Position numbers and translations under genes: made by a program. This document shows, in pieces, positions 1 through 12,800 of a DNA stretch of 64,000 nt. Each line of letters starts with the position of its first letter. Within the stretch, counting starts at the first letter, position 1. Origin of the DNA: Heliocidaris erythrogramma (lineage: Eukaryota > Echinodermata > Echinoidea > Camarodonta > Echinometridae); the NCBI GenBank assembly GCA_025617745.1, contig CM046855.1:47347813-47411812 (forward strand), in the 5' to 3' direction. The notes beneath the pieces were generated by a model. That model was given only the letters and a program-made list of their open reading frames with translations, ran no database searches and was not told the origin of the DNA.

Positions 1-732
1 TATAGAAATGCGTGTTGAAGAATTAACACATGTTTTAATGAGATGTCCACGAACTTAGACCTATGACGTTTTCGAGAAACACTGAGAAACTGGACCCTGT
101 CCCTGGAACTGAAAAATAGGGCATAAAAACCACAAGAAATTTCACGCTGGTGAGTTTACATCTAAGTTATCCTATGGCGCAATCCATCAAGTAAAATAAT
201 TGTGTTATTTGCAAGACGAAATATCATACAATCACGAAAACCATTTGGTATCATGTTCTATAAATTACAATACAAGTTTGATGACATCTTCTCTCAGTCT
301 CAAATTCATGAAGAAATGTCGGTAACTTCAAAATTTTTGGAAAATGATGTTAAAAATAGCAAAAGGTGCCAATATGTCAATATCTTCATAATTTCTCATC
401 TAATTTCAAAGAAAATATTGTCCTTAGGTAATTTAGCATCCTATATCCAATGTATCAGATTTTGGAGATTTTGAGTTTTGGAGATATGGCCAAATAAAAA
501 TTATTCCTAGGTTCTCGTCCCCATCTGCATCCTTTAGGGGGGCCCGTCTCCTTTTTTTTTGTTATTTTGATATTTTTGTAAAAACACTTTTGTGTTCCTG
601 TAATATAACAGTACAGTGTCTCAGCATTGTTCTGTTTGTTTTTTTGTTTTTTTTGCAGTTTGATATTTAAATAAGAGAGAAAAATGGAAAAGCTAATAAA
701 TTAATGTTTCATCATGTCTTATTTATTTACAG
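1..732 (+). other. AHSA1 intron sequence, left edge of window
   Basis: AT-rich intron upstream of the first visible AHSA1 exon, with a short T-run near 550-561 and a T-rich tract near 636-655. No coding exon or repeat that I recognise. Confidence 0.6.
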
Positions 733-812
733 GACGGAGAGGAATGCATCCAAATGGTCAAAAGAGAAACTGACTGAGTTGTTTACAAATGTCAAGATTG
801 AGGATGAAAGAG
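733..812 (+). CDS. AHSA1: AHSA1 exon (N-terminal domain, first exon in window)
   Basis: Acceptor tttacag before 733 and donor ag|gtgat after 812. It starts by completing a Trp codon (final g), then encodes TERNASKWSKEKLTELFTNVKIEDER plus the first base of Gly. This matches the Aha1_N segment downstream of the conserved WHW. It ends in phase 1, which the next exon continues. Confidence 0.92.
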
Positions 813-3800
813 GTGATATGATATACCAGTAATGCTTTACTTTACTTTAATCCCACAATGATATAGGACAATGCCTGTTCATCGATGGTAGCTTGACGCA
901 TCATGTGATTATACATTTTCCATGTCTTATTAAGTCGAATATGTGTGGGAAATGATAAAAATGTGTGTAGATATAATGACTCATACACCCTATACTGGCT
1001 CGCAAACAAGATCATGCTTTTTAGACCAGTATTTATCTAGTGTATTCTAAGTTGACGCAGTTTACAGAAGTTGCTGAGATAACATATTCAGGGAGACTGT
1101 TATGTAATGTTCTCTAGGCTCTTGTAAAGTTTGAGAATAAAATAATATTGTTGTGTATTTGTATTCCAGGCAGAAGGGCATGAAAAGATACACAGTAAAC
1201 TGGTGTACATTTATAGAAAAATGCATTTTAAAGTTTTTTGAAAAGAAATATATGCAACACATTTCTGTCTGTACATTTTGCAAAGGTGGCTCCCCTTCTA
1301 AAATCAAAAGTTAGTCCATAAGGAAGCTCTGTACTAAAAAAGGTGTTTTTATCCACCTTGTAACGGTAATCCATAAAATTGACGCTAAGCCACCCCACTA
1401 TGAGCTACATAAGTGTCCACACCCAGTTGACATGAGTGAGAGCTACATGTATTCCACTTTCCCCCTGCAAGGAGTTCTGTAAATGGATGCCATTAGGAAT
1501 CAGAAGTTAGAGAGCATCCTTTGGATAGAAGTACGGAACATTTTCAGCAGAGTTCCTCTTGCAGCAACACCTGCTACTTTGGAAGAGGTTGAGAATTATG
1601 CACCTATCAATTGTAAGACGCACCCCTCGACCCCCGGGAAAGGTGCGTCATGGTTGGGTAATTTACCAACAAATGAATGACGCAGGGTATGGTCATGGAA
1701 GCATTTGGTCAGTCACAGCATGGAGAATGGGGTGCGTCATAGTCGGTCATTTTACATGGGTGCGTCATAATGCCTCGCTATGTTTACAAACGGGTCTGTC
1801 CGCGCAATACTCACCGCGTACCGGGCTTTTAAACATGCAAACTCCTTGAATATAAAAAAAAATATATTGGAATCTATACTTTCGCACCGGGCGCCCAAAA
1901 TCGAGTTTGATGACATCAAATAAAATGGAAACCCCCAAATAATAATAATTGATCTCAAATCCTCTCTCATGCTGTCTTCTGTCTGGGTTCTCAAAAAAGG
2001 GAAGAAATAAGGTATTTTTCGTTACTTTGTTTATTTTTACCCCGTTCGTTCCAGCACTGCGTTGGCTGGTTCGGTTCTTGCCGCGATGATCGCGATCGGT
2101 AGCATTTGTGCTAGGCTGGATTGAGACATGAATATTCATGTGTTGACGTCACAAGAATGTCAGCGATTGCACTGTGTGACTTCTGCACATTTTCATATGT
2201 CATCGCCGATAATCTTATCTCGAGCTCGGCCTCAATAGCGTGCAGGATGATAACGTGTGTTTGTGTCTTCAGCTAGCGTTCATGCATGCATGTCGATATC
2301 AACAATGCATGCAATACTATACTAGCGCCGCGCCGATGCATAGCGTGCCACGTGCGCGCGGAGCTTTACCATGACGGGGTGCGTCACAATGGTAAGTCAA
2401 AGTCTAGAACTGGTGCGTCATATTTTTTCGTCCAGGCACAGTCATTGTAAGAAAAGGTCCGTCATAGTCGAGACACACAGGTGCGTCATGGTATAGGAAA
2501 ATCCGACTCACATCTGACAAGTGACGCACCATTCCCGGGGGTCGAGGGGTGCGTCTTACAATTGATAAGTGCATTACCCGTCAATCAGAGTTATCATGAA
2601 GAACAGATACAATAAGCCATTGACAGACTTCAGAACTACATACCAAACTATACTAAGTAAACTTGAATTCCCTCTAGGGTGAAGTGAGGATTCACTCATC
2701 ATCTTAATCCTAACCATAGAGACATTACTCAAGCATTGCAAAAAATGTATTCTCTTCTAACATAGTGGTGGAGGTATAGATGACACCTATATCTCCATCC
2801 CGAGTTCTGACTTTATTCTGCCAAACCAAACCGGGGGAGGGTGGATAATCTCCTCACCATAACCTCCTCAGCCTGTGATTCAAGCCAGATAAGAGTGCCT
2901 CACCATATCAGATTTGTAAGAAAGTCAACCAAGTTTTAATAAGAGAATACTCAGTTCAAGTAAGGCTGCAGTAAAAGATAGATAGACAAACCCGCTGGTG
3001 TTCACTAATTTCACAACATTATGGACTTAGCCACTAAACTCTGCTAAAAATATACCCCCATCCTTTATCCAACCATGTTTAAGGCAAGATACATGTAGTA
3101 TTGGAGGAACCATCTCACAATCTATTGGCCATATCTCCTCTAAAGCCAAGAGAACTGCAGCTTACCTGTAAGGGCAACCGATATGTAAACTTATAGGTCT
3201 TATGGTCCCCAACACATCCATGGCTAACGGCCAAGTCCATGGCTAATATACATGTACCCCAATCATGCAAGTCATGAGAATACTGAGCTGCAGTTGCACC
3301 ACAGGCCTTCTCAGTGACTCTTTTTGAATACCTTCTAGCAAATATAAAAAAAGTCCAGGCAAGTATCATCACTTAAGTCCTGGACTTGATCTATGATGAG
3401 GCACCCAAAAGTTCAATTCTTTGGCCCTGTTTCTGATGAAGTCCAAATCCTAGACCACCTTGGTCACGCTGTTAATCCTGAATGAACATGCAGATTTCTT
3501 ATGGGTAGGATTAGGGGAAAAATGCTAAATTCTATTCCAATCTCCTCAGATTTATTTCAAGTAGACAGGTTTAGCTACAGACCGACAAGTTTATCATCTT
3601 ATGAATACATTAGGTTCTGTGACTGAGGTGAATCCATCTATTAAGCTTCCATTGCCTCCCTCTCAATGCCAAGGCATAGAGGTGGAAGCATAACTACTCA
3701 AGTACAGCTAACCAGTTAGGATCAGCTGTTGTTACTGCAACTGTCCCCCACATGGACACCCACATCTTGCCCGGAGCTATCCGAACACGGCGAACAGTTA

Positions 3801-6800
3801 AAAAATGTCTTTGCAACATAATTGCTGCTGTGTAATAACAAAAATCTGTCACCTTTGTTTAAAAATTGCTCAGTTTTCATAATATTACCATGGCAACAAC
3901 CCTGTTTTGACATTACTATGGCCTTAAGTGATTCGGATGACTGTAATAACTCAGGCAGTTTATGATATGTATATCAAGACCAATATTTTGTGTTTTCTAT
4001 TGTTAAAACAGAATATATATGTCATTTTCAAACAATCTCCAAAATTTTGGTGGTGCATTGCCATAGTAATGGGGCTGGCGCTCACACCCATCATATCGGC
4101 GTCAGTTTGAGACCAAACGGATAATAAGAATTATCGTTTTACCTGACTGTGACCTTGAAAGCACACCAAAAAATTGCCCTCAAAAGAGCTGCTTGAAATA
4201 GATGTAATGCCTAATAAATATTTTCACGTTGCTGAATTACACATATATGTTATTTCCTATGTTATTACCATGGTAACAGCCCGAGTGGTCGCCCCACATC
4301 CACCTTTGTGGCAGTCAGGGAGGATATGATATCCAGGGTCCTAGCTAACGTACAGGGAAAAAACATCATTTCAGGTTGTGGAGACCCTTACTTTATAAAG
4401 TGCATTGGACAGTTACAGCTTTTTTCACTAATATTTATTAATTCACCATAACGTTTCTATAGCAACAACCATGTTTTGACATGACGGTGACTTCCAATGA
4501 CTCAGATTTAGCTGACAGATAAACTCCATTTTAGGCTGTACATGCACTTGTTCTTTGTTTTGTGTTGATTTGTTACAGAAATATTCAATTTTTATCATAC
4601 TGTTTCTATAGCAACAGCCATGTTTTGACATGACGTATACATATAGTTAGATGGTTACAATTTGTTTTTGTGATATTGAATTACAGATATATGTTATTTT
4701 CTAAAATTCCATTCCTTGGTGTGTTACCATGGTAACAACCCTAGTGGTCATGCCCAATACCAACTTTATGTAAAATAGGAAGAAGATGAGAGCTGAGGGT
4801 CCTAGCTAACAGAAAAACATGATTTAAGATTGTGCAGACAGTTGCTTCTTTTTTTTGTATTGATAAATCATAGATGTTTTCCACAAATATCAGCATTTTG
4901 TGGGACTGTTTCCATAGCAACGGCCCTTTTTTACACACCCATGACTTCAAATGACTCTGATTGTTGTTGGAATCAGTGGGGCAGGTTGAAATACATATAC
5001 ATGTATTAGAGGCCTTGTCATATACGTCCACCATGAACTCTATGGAAAATAGGCAGATTATGATACATGTAGCTGAGGGTCCTAGCTAATAGAAAAATAC
5101 AATCTAAGATTGTGTAGACACCTCTCTGTCTATTTTATACTGATAATTTTAGATATTTTTCGAAAATATAAACTTTTTATGGTACCGTTTCCATAGTAAT
5201 GGCCTTTTTTTGACATGACCGTGACTTCAAATGACCTAGATTTTGGTTTCAATCAATGAGGAAACTCAAAATACATATATTTAGATGCTTACCAGTCATT
5301 TTTCAAATTTCTGAATTAGAAATATTAGGTATTTTAGTAAATTCCTATATTTCCTTGATGCGTTGCCATGGTAACGGCCCTGGTGGCCACGCTCACCACT
5401 AACTCTCTGGCAAACAGGCAGATTCTGATAGCCTTTTTACTTTTACTAAAAGACATCCAGGAAAGCAAATGGCAGCCTCCATGACTGTGCGATTCTTGGC
5501 GTTTTATGGGGTTCGTAACCATTTTTATAGACTTCATAATCATATTGCCGACCCGTTTTATAAAATTATTACCGGTAATCCATGGTTGTGAGTTCGTGCG
5601 TTAGTGTGATCCGGCAACACGCAGGTTTTTATCGTGGTGTCCAACACACTCGGCTTGCGACTCGTATAGTACACCACGATAAAAACCTTTGTGTTGCCAG
5701 ATTGCACCAATGCACTCCCAACCATGTATTAATAGTATAATAATGCACGCACCAATTGTAAATATTCAACGATGAACTATAACACATGCAAAGTCTATTC
5801 CAGTCAATCTAAGGCATTTTTCCCTTTTGCGCGCGTGTGCGCGTATATGCGCGTGCGTTTGAGAAAATATTCTAGAAATCATGTAGGATCGATTAAAATG
5901 CTAAAAAAGTCCAAGATAAGTCATTTTCGTGCTGTATAAGGAACTAAAGTGTAATCGCTAATGAATATACAACTTGTAAGAGATTAAAAAGTATAAGTTC
6001 TGTATTAATATTCGAGTGCGTAATTCGCAATGAAACTGCTCAAGTTTATGGGCAAAACTTTGTTTAGATAAGGAGCACACGCTTTCATCTGGTAACTCAT
6101 TCCACAATAATAAAATATTGAAATGAGAGTTGTTTATGCCCATGTATGTGGATCTGATTGAAAAATCTTGTATTATGGTCATGAAAATCACGGTTGTGAT
6201 CAAACATACTGCAAATATGAGATAGAAGCTGAAAATTTACACATTTGTACACGAAACAGCATTTAAAGCTTTAATGTCTGCTCAATGAGTGAAACAGTGG
6301 TTTTGGATTCATACATGGAGGAGCGCCTGATATTATTCGAATTATTTTTTTTCTGAAGGATTCACAACTTATTAAAGGGATACTCAATCACATATTGTGG
6401 ACGTTTTTATGCCGCGAGGGGGCACCGTGATCGTTACCTGATCATGCCGTTGACCCGCGGGGCGCAAACTTCAGAGTGGTCGCCGCTGAGCCTGAGCTCG
6501 AGCTCTTGTGCGAGATTCGGTCGGTTTCGTGCAGTCCGAAATGTAATTACAGCAGTCCGATGGATGCGTTCAATGCACAAACTTTGTGTACGAGTGAATG
6601 GGGCTTCCGCAATCCTGACTTTTCCCACGGCCACCTGGTGGCGTATCCCTTTAAGACTTGTATAGAGGGAAAGTGTTACCCCAGACAGTGTTACAGTATG
6701 TAAAGGAAGAACAAGTGAGCAATAAAGCATACGAAGAACATTACTCGAGAGATAAGAAGCTAGTCTGTAGAATATACCAACACCCTTTGACACTTTATAT

Positions 6801-9800
6801 GCAACTGTACGAATATGCGACTTCCACAATAAACGACTATCAATATAGACTCCGAGAAACTTAGTTTCTTCAACTCTAGGTAGGACCATATCTTTAAGTT
6901 TTATCTCTTTGTGGGATAAGTTAGTCATTCTGGTGGAGTTGCGAAATAGTATAGTTGCAATTCTTTGGGTTGACAGAAAGTCTATTCGGTCATTTCGGTG
7001 CAAACCACTTTAAGACATTATCAGGATTGTCATTAACCACTCTATACAAATTTTGGAGATTATTATGATAACAGTGTTTTTTAAAGGAAGTACATTGGCC
7101 TTTTGACCTATGAAGTTTGTAAGGTTTGAATCATTTTCGATCTCAACCTGCGCCTTTATATGAAGTACTTGTGGTATGAATTTGGTGATTCTACCTCAAA
7201 TCTATAGAAAGTTATTGTGATTACAGCATGATTGTTGACGACGCCGACGTCGAAATAGTGACGCCTATAGTCTTGCTCCGCTATTAAAGCAGGCGAGACA
7301 AAAATCCTTTTGTACATGTAGGTCCGAATTCGCTTTGGAAGGGTTGGGGGTGGGTAGGACTCTGATGCTCCTTCCACCCATTTATTCATAATTGCAGGCA
7401 TAATTTTGCAAGTTGGCTGACACCTTTGGCCCGAATATCAACTTTCCACATTCTAAATTTTTTGCTAGTGAAAATGGACAGAAATCATCCGGTGCCCAAA
7501 CATACCAAATAATTATGAGATGGTGGTTACCCGTGGATATTTTTGGGGGGCTTCAGCCCGAATCCCATGCCATATACGACATGTATGGTTTTGATTTAAT
7601 TTTGTTTTATCTTTTGTCGTGTCATTAGCAACAGCACAATGACTCATGGGTATTTACGAGCGAGCAAAGCGAGCAAGCAAAATTTTTTGCCTCATTGATT
7701 GATTGAAAGTTTTGGACAGGTTTATTCTTTATAAGTTCATTCATAAACTATTAATGTGTATGTTAGATAATACCTAAGATTTAATTTCCATGCATAATAT
7801 AATAGAGGGTTCGAATTCGTTCTGTTCGGCTTTACACGTGCTCCAACATTAGTTCTGTTCAGGTTAAGGTTCTACCTTATAATATTGTGTTGGAGGTCGA
7901 ATTGCAACAGAACAAGACAAATTTGAAAGATTCTCCTTAAGTTATGAGAGTTTAAGAGCAATTTGGTTACATTCTCCTTTGAAATAAATGCCCTATAACG
8001 ACTGAAAGAGTCATTTATGATTTTTAATTTTTTTGTTTTGTTTATATTCGGAGTGCATTTCAACTTGAAATATTTCTTTATAGATTCAAACATTGAAGCT
8101 TATTATTTGGAATATAGTATAGTGACATGGAACTCCTGGCGGGCGTTTCATGAAAGGACTTGTCAGATATTTTATCCGACAAATTTGCTCTCAGCCAATC
8201 AGATGCAAGGATTTCAGTAGCTTATAACATGAAAAATATTTGTTGGTGATTGGTACCCTGTAAACGGATGAACAGGGGGGGGGGGGGGGGGGGGGGGGGT
8301 CAGTACACTATTTGTACTGACAATATTTTACGCTTATGTGAGTAGTGTTGGCTACTGTTGTGAAACTCGCAAAATTGGTTTGCGCAAAAACGCCTACAAG
8401 GTCTTGAATTTGATCAAAGTGAGTATCAAGCTAGCAGTAACTGCATGTTCTCTCTTAAGTGTCTAGTAGTGCACACATACAATGGTGTATCCAGAAATTG
8501 ATAAAGGGGAGTGGCGGGACGCCTGGGCGTTGTGGCGTTGTGGCGTGCGCCTGTAATCCAGCTACCAGTGGAAGTTACAAACTGATTCAGCGGACCCAGG
8601 TTCGAGACTGAGTCACGTCTTTCGGATGGTGACGTTAAAGGTCGGTCCCAGACGTAAATAATCATATCTGATTGATACACGTCTGTAAAAACCCAATTAC
8701 ACACACACACACACACGCTCCCAGGAGGAGAGCACCTTTATTGTACAAGCATCAGAGCATAGCAAGTTGCACTGATTTTCAAGAAGTAGCTACACCAGCT
8801 TCACCCAATGGCTGGATACGCCACTGCCCCCCCCCCCCTCCCCCTCTCACCCCACACCTGCCATCACCATTGAAGATGGTGTTTTTCCAGCACAAATCTG
8901 CATCAATACCCATTTTTGCCTGAAGAGTGTTGGAAAGATTGAATTCAATAACGGTAGGAGAACCCTAACATTTAGATATTTTCTTCTTAAAATTTCTTGT
9001 TCCTCTGTAAAGTTTGGGCTGAAGCAGCGAATGTGGGTCAAACCAGTTATGCATTAGTTACTTCAGTTGGAAAACACTTGATGAGTTAGTTTTAACTGAT
9101 TTTGTTCATTTGAATCGAAAAGGTGTTAAAGTCAACTCAAACTCAAGAAAGGGCTTACCGGTATTGCAAGCTAAATTGATGATATTTTATTTGCTATGAT
9201 AACACAATCTTGGCTTCATCCTCATCCCTTTTTAAAGTAAGCCTTTTTACTGAGTCATTCAAAATGGACATTTATTTGGGAAGCAATCTTTTTTTTGAAA
9301 GTCTACTAACAATTACCTTGGTAATTCTCAACACACGTATCCTTCGTTTTCTTCTTTTGGTATTTATGGTCAGTAAACCTTTGAGTTCATATGCAATTCG
9401 CAAAAAACAATGTGAAATAGTGCAGTGGAAAATAAGCAGAGAGTGTTTAGTTATCACGAGACAAGAAATTAGAAGGCTGTTAATTAATAAACTAAAATCA
9501 TATATGGATTGAAACAAGGTCATTTGAAATTCTTAGATACACTGGATCACTTTATACACTTAAACCACAGTGCATAATTTCCTCTCTAATCACCCTCCAA
9601 AAGCCACCTCGCCCTAGCCTTCCTTTTCCAAATGATGCATCTTCCCTGCACGTCCAAAACACGAAACGATTTGGTCAGCAGCTCCGCGGTTGTGGAACGG
9701 AATCCCCGAGGCAGTGAAGTATTGTGAGACTGTAACTGACTTGAAGAGAAAACTAAAAACACACCTTATGACAAATAATTTCTCTTCAAAATGTCGTATA

Positions 9801-12800
9801 TATGTGAGCACTGTCAGTGTATTATGATTGTAAGCACCTTGAACACCCTTTTTAGTTCGATTTGTTTGCGCATTGACTGACTGAGGTCAAATTAGATGGT
9901 CAAGTGTGACCGTTTGTTTCACTTGAATGGCCAAAATACCCAGGGATGAAAATTAGTAGAGTATAAAAAGAAAGAAAAAATAAAGATGATATTTATTATT
10001 TACCTTGGACTTCCTGGAATGTATTATATTACAGCAGTTATGCCTTCCTACTACAGTATTTTAAATGTATTTCCTTCTTACTACAGAAATATCTGTTACA
10101 GTAACCTTTCTCAGTCTAATGTTTTTTGTCCATGGCTGTAGTTTAAATTTAGAATGCAAACGTGATACAACAAAAATGCACGTACAAGTTGAAAATTCCA
10201 TTTATCAAAAGCTTTTACTGTAATTTATAAGATCTACTCTGGCTGGCAACATACATGTAATTATCTGAGTACATTCAACATTTATTAGTAGTGTGTTTTG
10301 AATAATTTTTTTAGCTAATTCATTGCCTTGTTATTGACATTTTTCAATACAACCCGAAAGTGCAACAATGAAACCACGAGTAATTTAAACCGATAATTAA
10401 TATGTCAAGACATTTTCAACAAGGAAGTGTGCATCGCTCTGCTACCTGGAGTTGAAGGAACGTGTAACTCCTCTTCTATAAAAAGTCTTATCTCTAAGAA
10501 CTTTTTACAGCCGATAGCAATGGAAACAAGCATTTATAGAGAACCAGTTACAATCCCGAATATATATTACAACAGTATACTCGTACTTTGTTTCCTCACT
10601 TGTGCTGGATTGAGTTGCGCTGTACTACAATCTTTACCATCTTCATGTCACGATGATGACTGCAGGAAGCACGGGGACTTAATGTACGCAGTCATCAAGT
10701 TGGTTCTTAGCAGTGTTCTCATCATACTAGCTGTATTTGTCGGATGGTTGATAAAAAACAAGGCCAACTTTCATCGACTCCAGGAAGCATTTTGGCCGAT
10801 GCAATGTCGACATTGCGCTCAAGTCGTGGGGCTGGAGAGTGCTCATAATGTCAATGTCAATTCGAATCAGCGATCTCTATCCCGTCGATGGTCATTACCC
10901 ACCAATGTTGAAATTTTCAAAGGGTCCATTACGGCAAAGCAGTTACCAGTTTTGCGCGTTAATAACTCCTCATCAGTGTCGCCTGAACCGGATGGTAATG
11001 CACCCATGACTGCAGCAAATTCTCATGAACAGGGCACTACAACGACTTCAGGGGCCCGAAGGCTATTTTTCTATAAGCCACCTCATAAATCACTGTTATT
11101 ACTTTTCACTATTTTTGGAAGTGTGACACTTGTTGAAACACCCCTGCAAATCTTTGGTCTCCTATTGTGTCTTGGTAACTCTGGGGAATCAGTCTCAACA
11201 AACATTACCGTGGTCGCTCAAGCCATATTTGACTTATCATATATAATCGCTTTTCTCGTTTGTTTGTTATTCTTTAATATCTACTACGATGCTGTGATGA
11301 TTGTCAAGTCAAAGTTTTCGATAGGTATTGGCATATACCTCGCACTCTCCATTACTATCGCTGCCCTGAAAATAGGGTATCCCATCATCACTGACATAGA
11401 ACAAGTCTACGATCCGTTGAAAGATGCATGTGACATTAAAATATCTTTAAAACAATTTCTCATTAAGCAAGATGAAAGGGTGGTAGCAGTACATGCTGAG
11501 GTAGCCATAATTGCAGTAGGAATTTTATGGAATATTTGGTTGTCTATTGTTCCGCAATGTTGCTTGGATACAAGTATTCCCTCAGCGTTCGATTACTTCG
11601 ACACAATCCACAGAAGACCACTCCACGAAAGACTCTCACATGCTCTGAAAAACGTTTACTTGAAAATAAAACTGGCTTGGAGAACAAGGCCGGACACTGA
11701 TCGGTACTTGTTACAAAGTGTTACAAGTCGCCAACGCCTTCCTTCTTTACGTACTATTCTTATCCTTGCCATTATTTTGAGTGTAATATACTTTTCATTA
11801 CATACGTATATATCGTCACGTGACTGGCTAGACTCTGAAAACACCAAGGTGTACATAGATTGGGCCCTTAGGATGGCCTTTTACATCCCATTCATTGGCC
11901 TCTATCACTTTCATTACTTTATTTCGGGTCGTTCCAGAATAATTCCCCTAAATACAACAATTACTATTTCAAATACATTTCGTCTCTTACAAAGTCATGA
12001 TATTGTGCTTCTGTTGAGTGCTGGTGGAATATTCATGCTCAATATATTTCGTTTTGTGGCAGGTTGTGGGATGCTAATGCGCTCTGCTAGTATGACTCAA
12101 GACGAAATTGCTCTTGCTTCTTTTTCTATAGTTTATGCTCTTTTCCAATGTTATATTGTTTGGACAATGACGTATTTTCTACTCATAATCCAACGTAGAA
12201 AAATTACAAGCGCAGCAGAAATGAAATGGGTCTTAATTTGTCTTATATATACTGTCCTTGCAAACGCATGTAATTGGCTAATAGGCCTAGTTTACGTTAG
12301 CTCATGGATCGAGCTAAAACTATTCTATGGTAACGTAGGCAAAGTGATTGGTAGGTCTGTAGAACCTATCATATCACTTTATGGTCTACACGCAGCTATG
12401 GTAGCTTATGAAACATATCGAGACATTAAAAAGAACATATGAAAGCACACATTGCACACTTTTACAAACTTTGTAGACTGATATATATACATGTATATAC
12501 AATGTTTTTTATTTTGTTTATAAAGAGGTCAAATAAACATTTATAAACCAATGTAGATCAACACATGCATATGTAAGTGATATGTGATTAAAATAACTCA
12601 AACTGATATACTGGAAGCTTTTATGGCTGCCATGAAAGTGTATTAAATTCATTGTGTATTATTCTACCTTTTCGAGGACATATCTGATTTTTAGTGCATT
12701 TAATGAAAATTGATAAAAAGTGTTACTTTTTAGGTTATGAATATTGTTACAAACAACCACTATGTTTTCATTTTTATATGGTTCTATGTGTACTAATCGA

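Noticed and set aside
6444..6864. Plus-strand short frames over the MITE and RT remnant
   Set aside because: They cover noncoding MITE sequence and the antisense of the RT remnant; no domain similarity.
8522..8716. Functional SRP 7SL RNA gene
   Set aside because: Only the 5' domain is recognisable, the S domain is absent, and it ends in an (AC)n tail, so a SINE is the better reading.
11656..11856. Reverse-strand frame inside the otopetrin-like gene
   Set aside because: Shadow of the 640-codon plus-strand frame.
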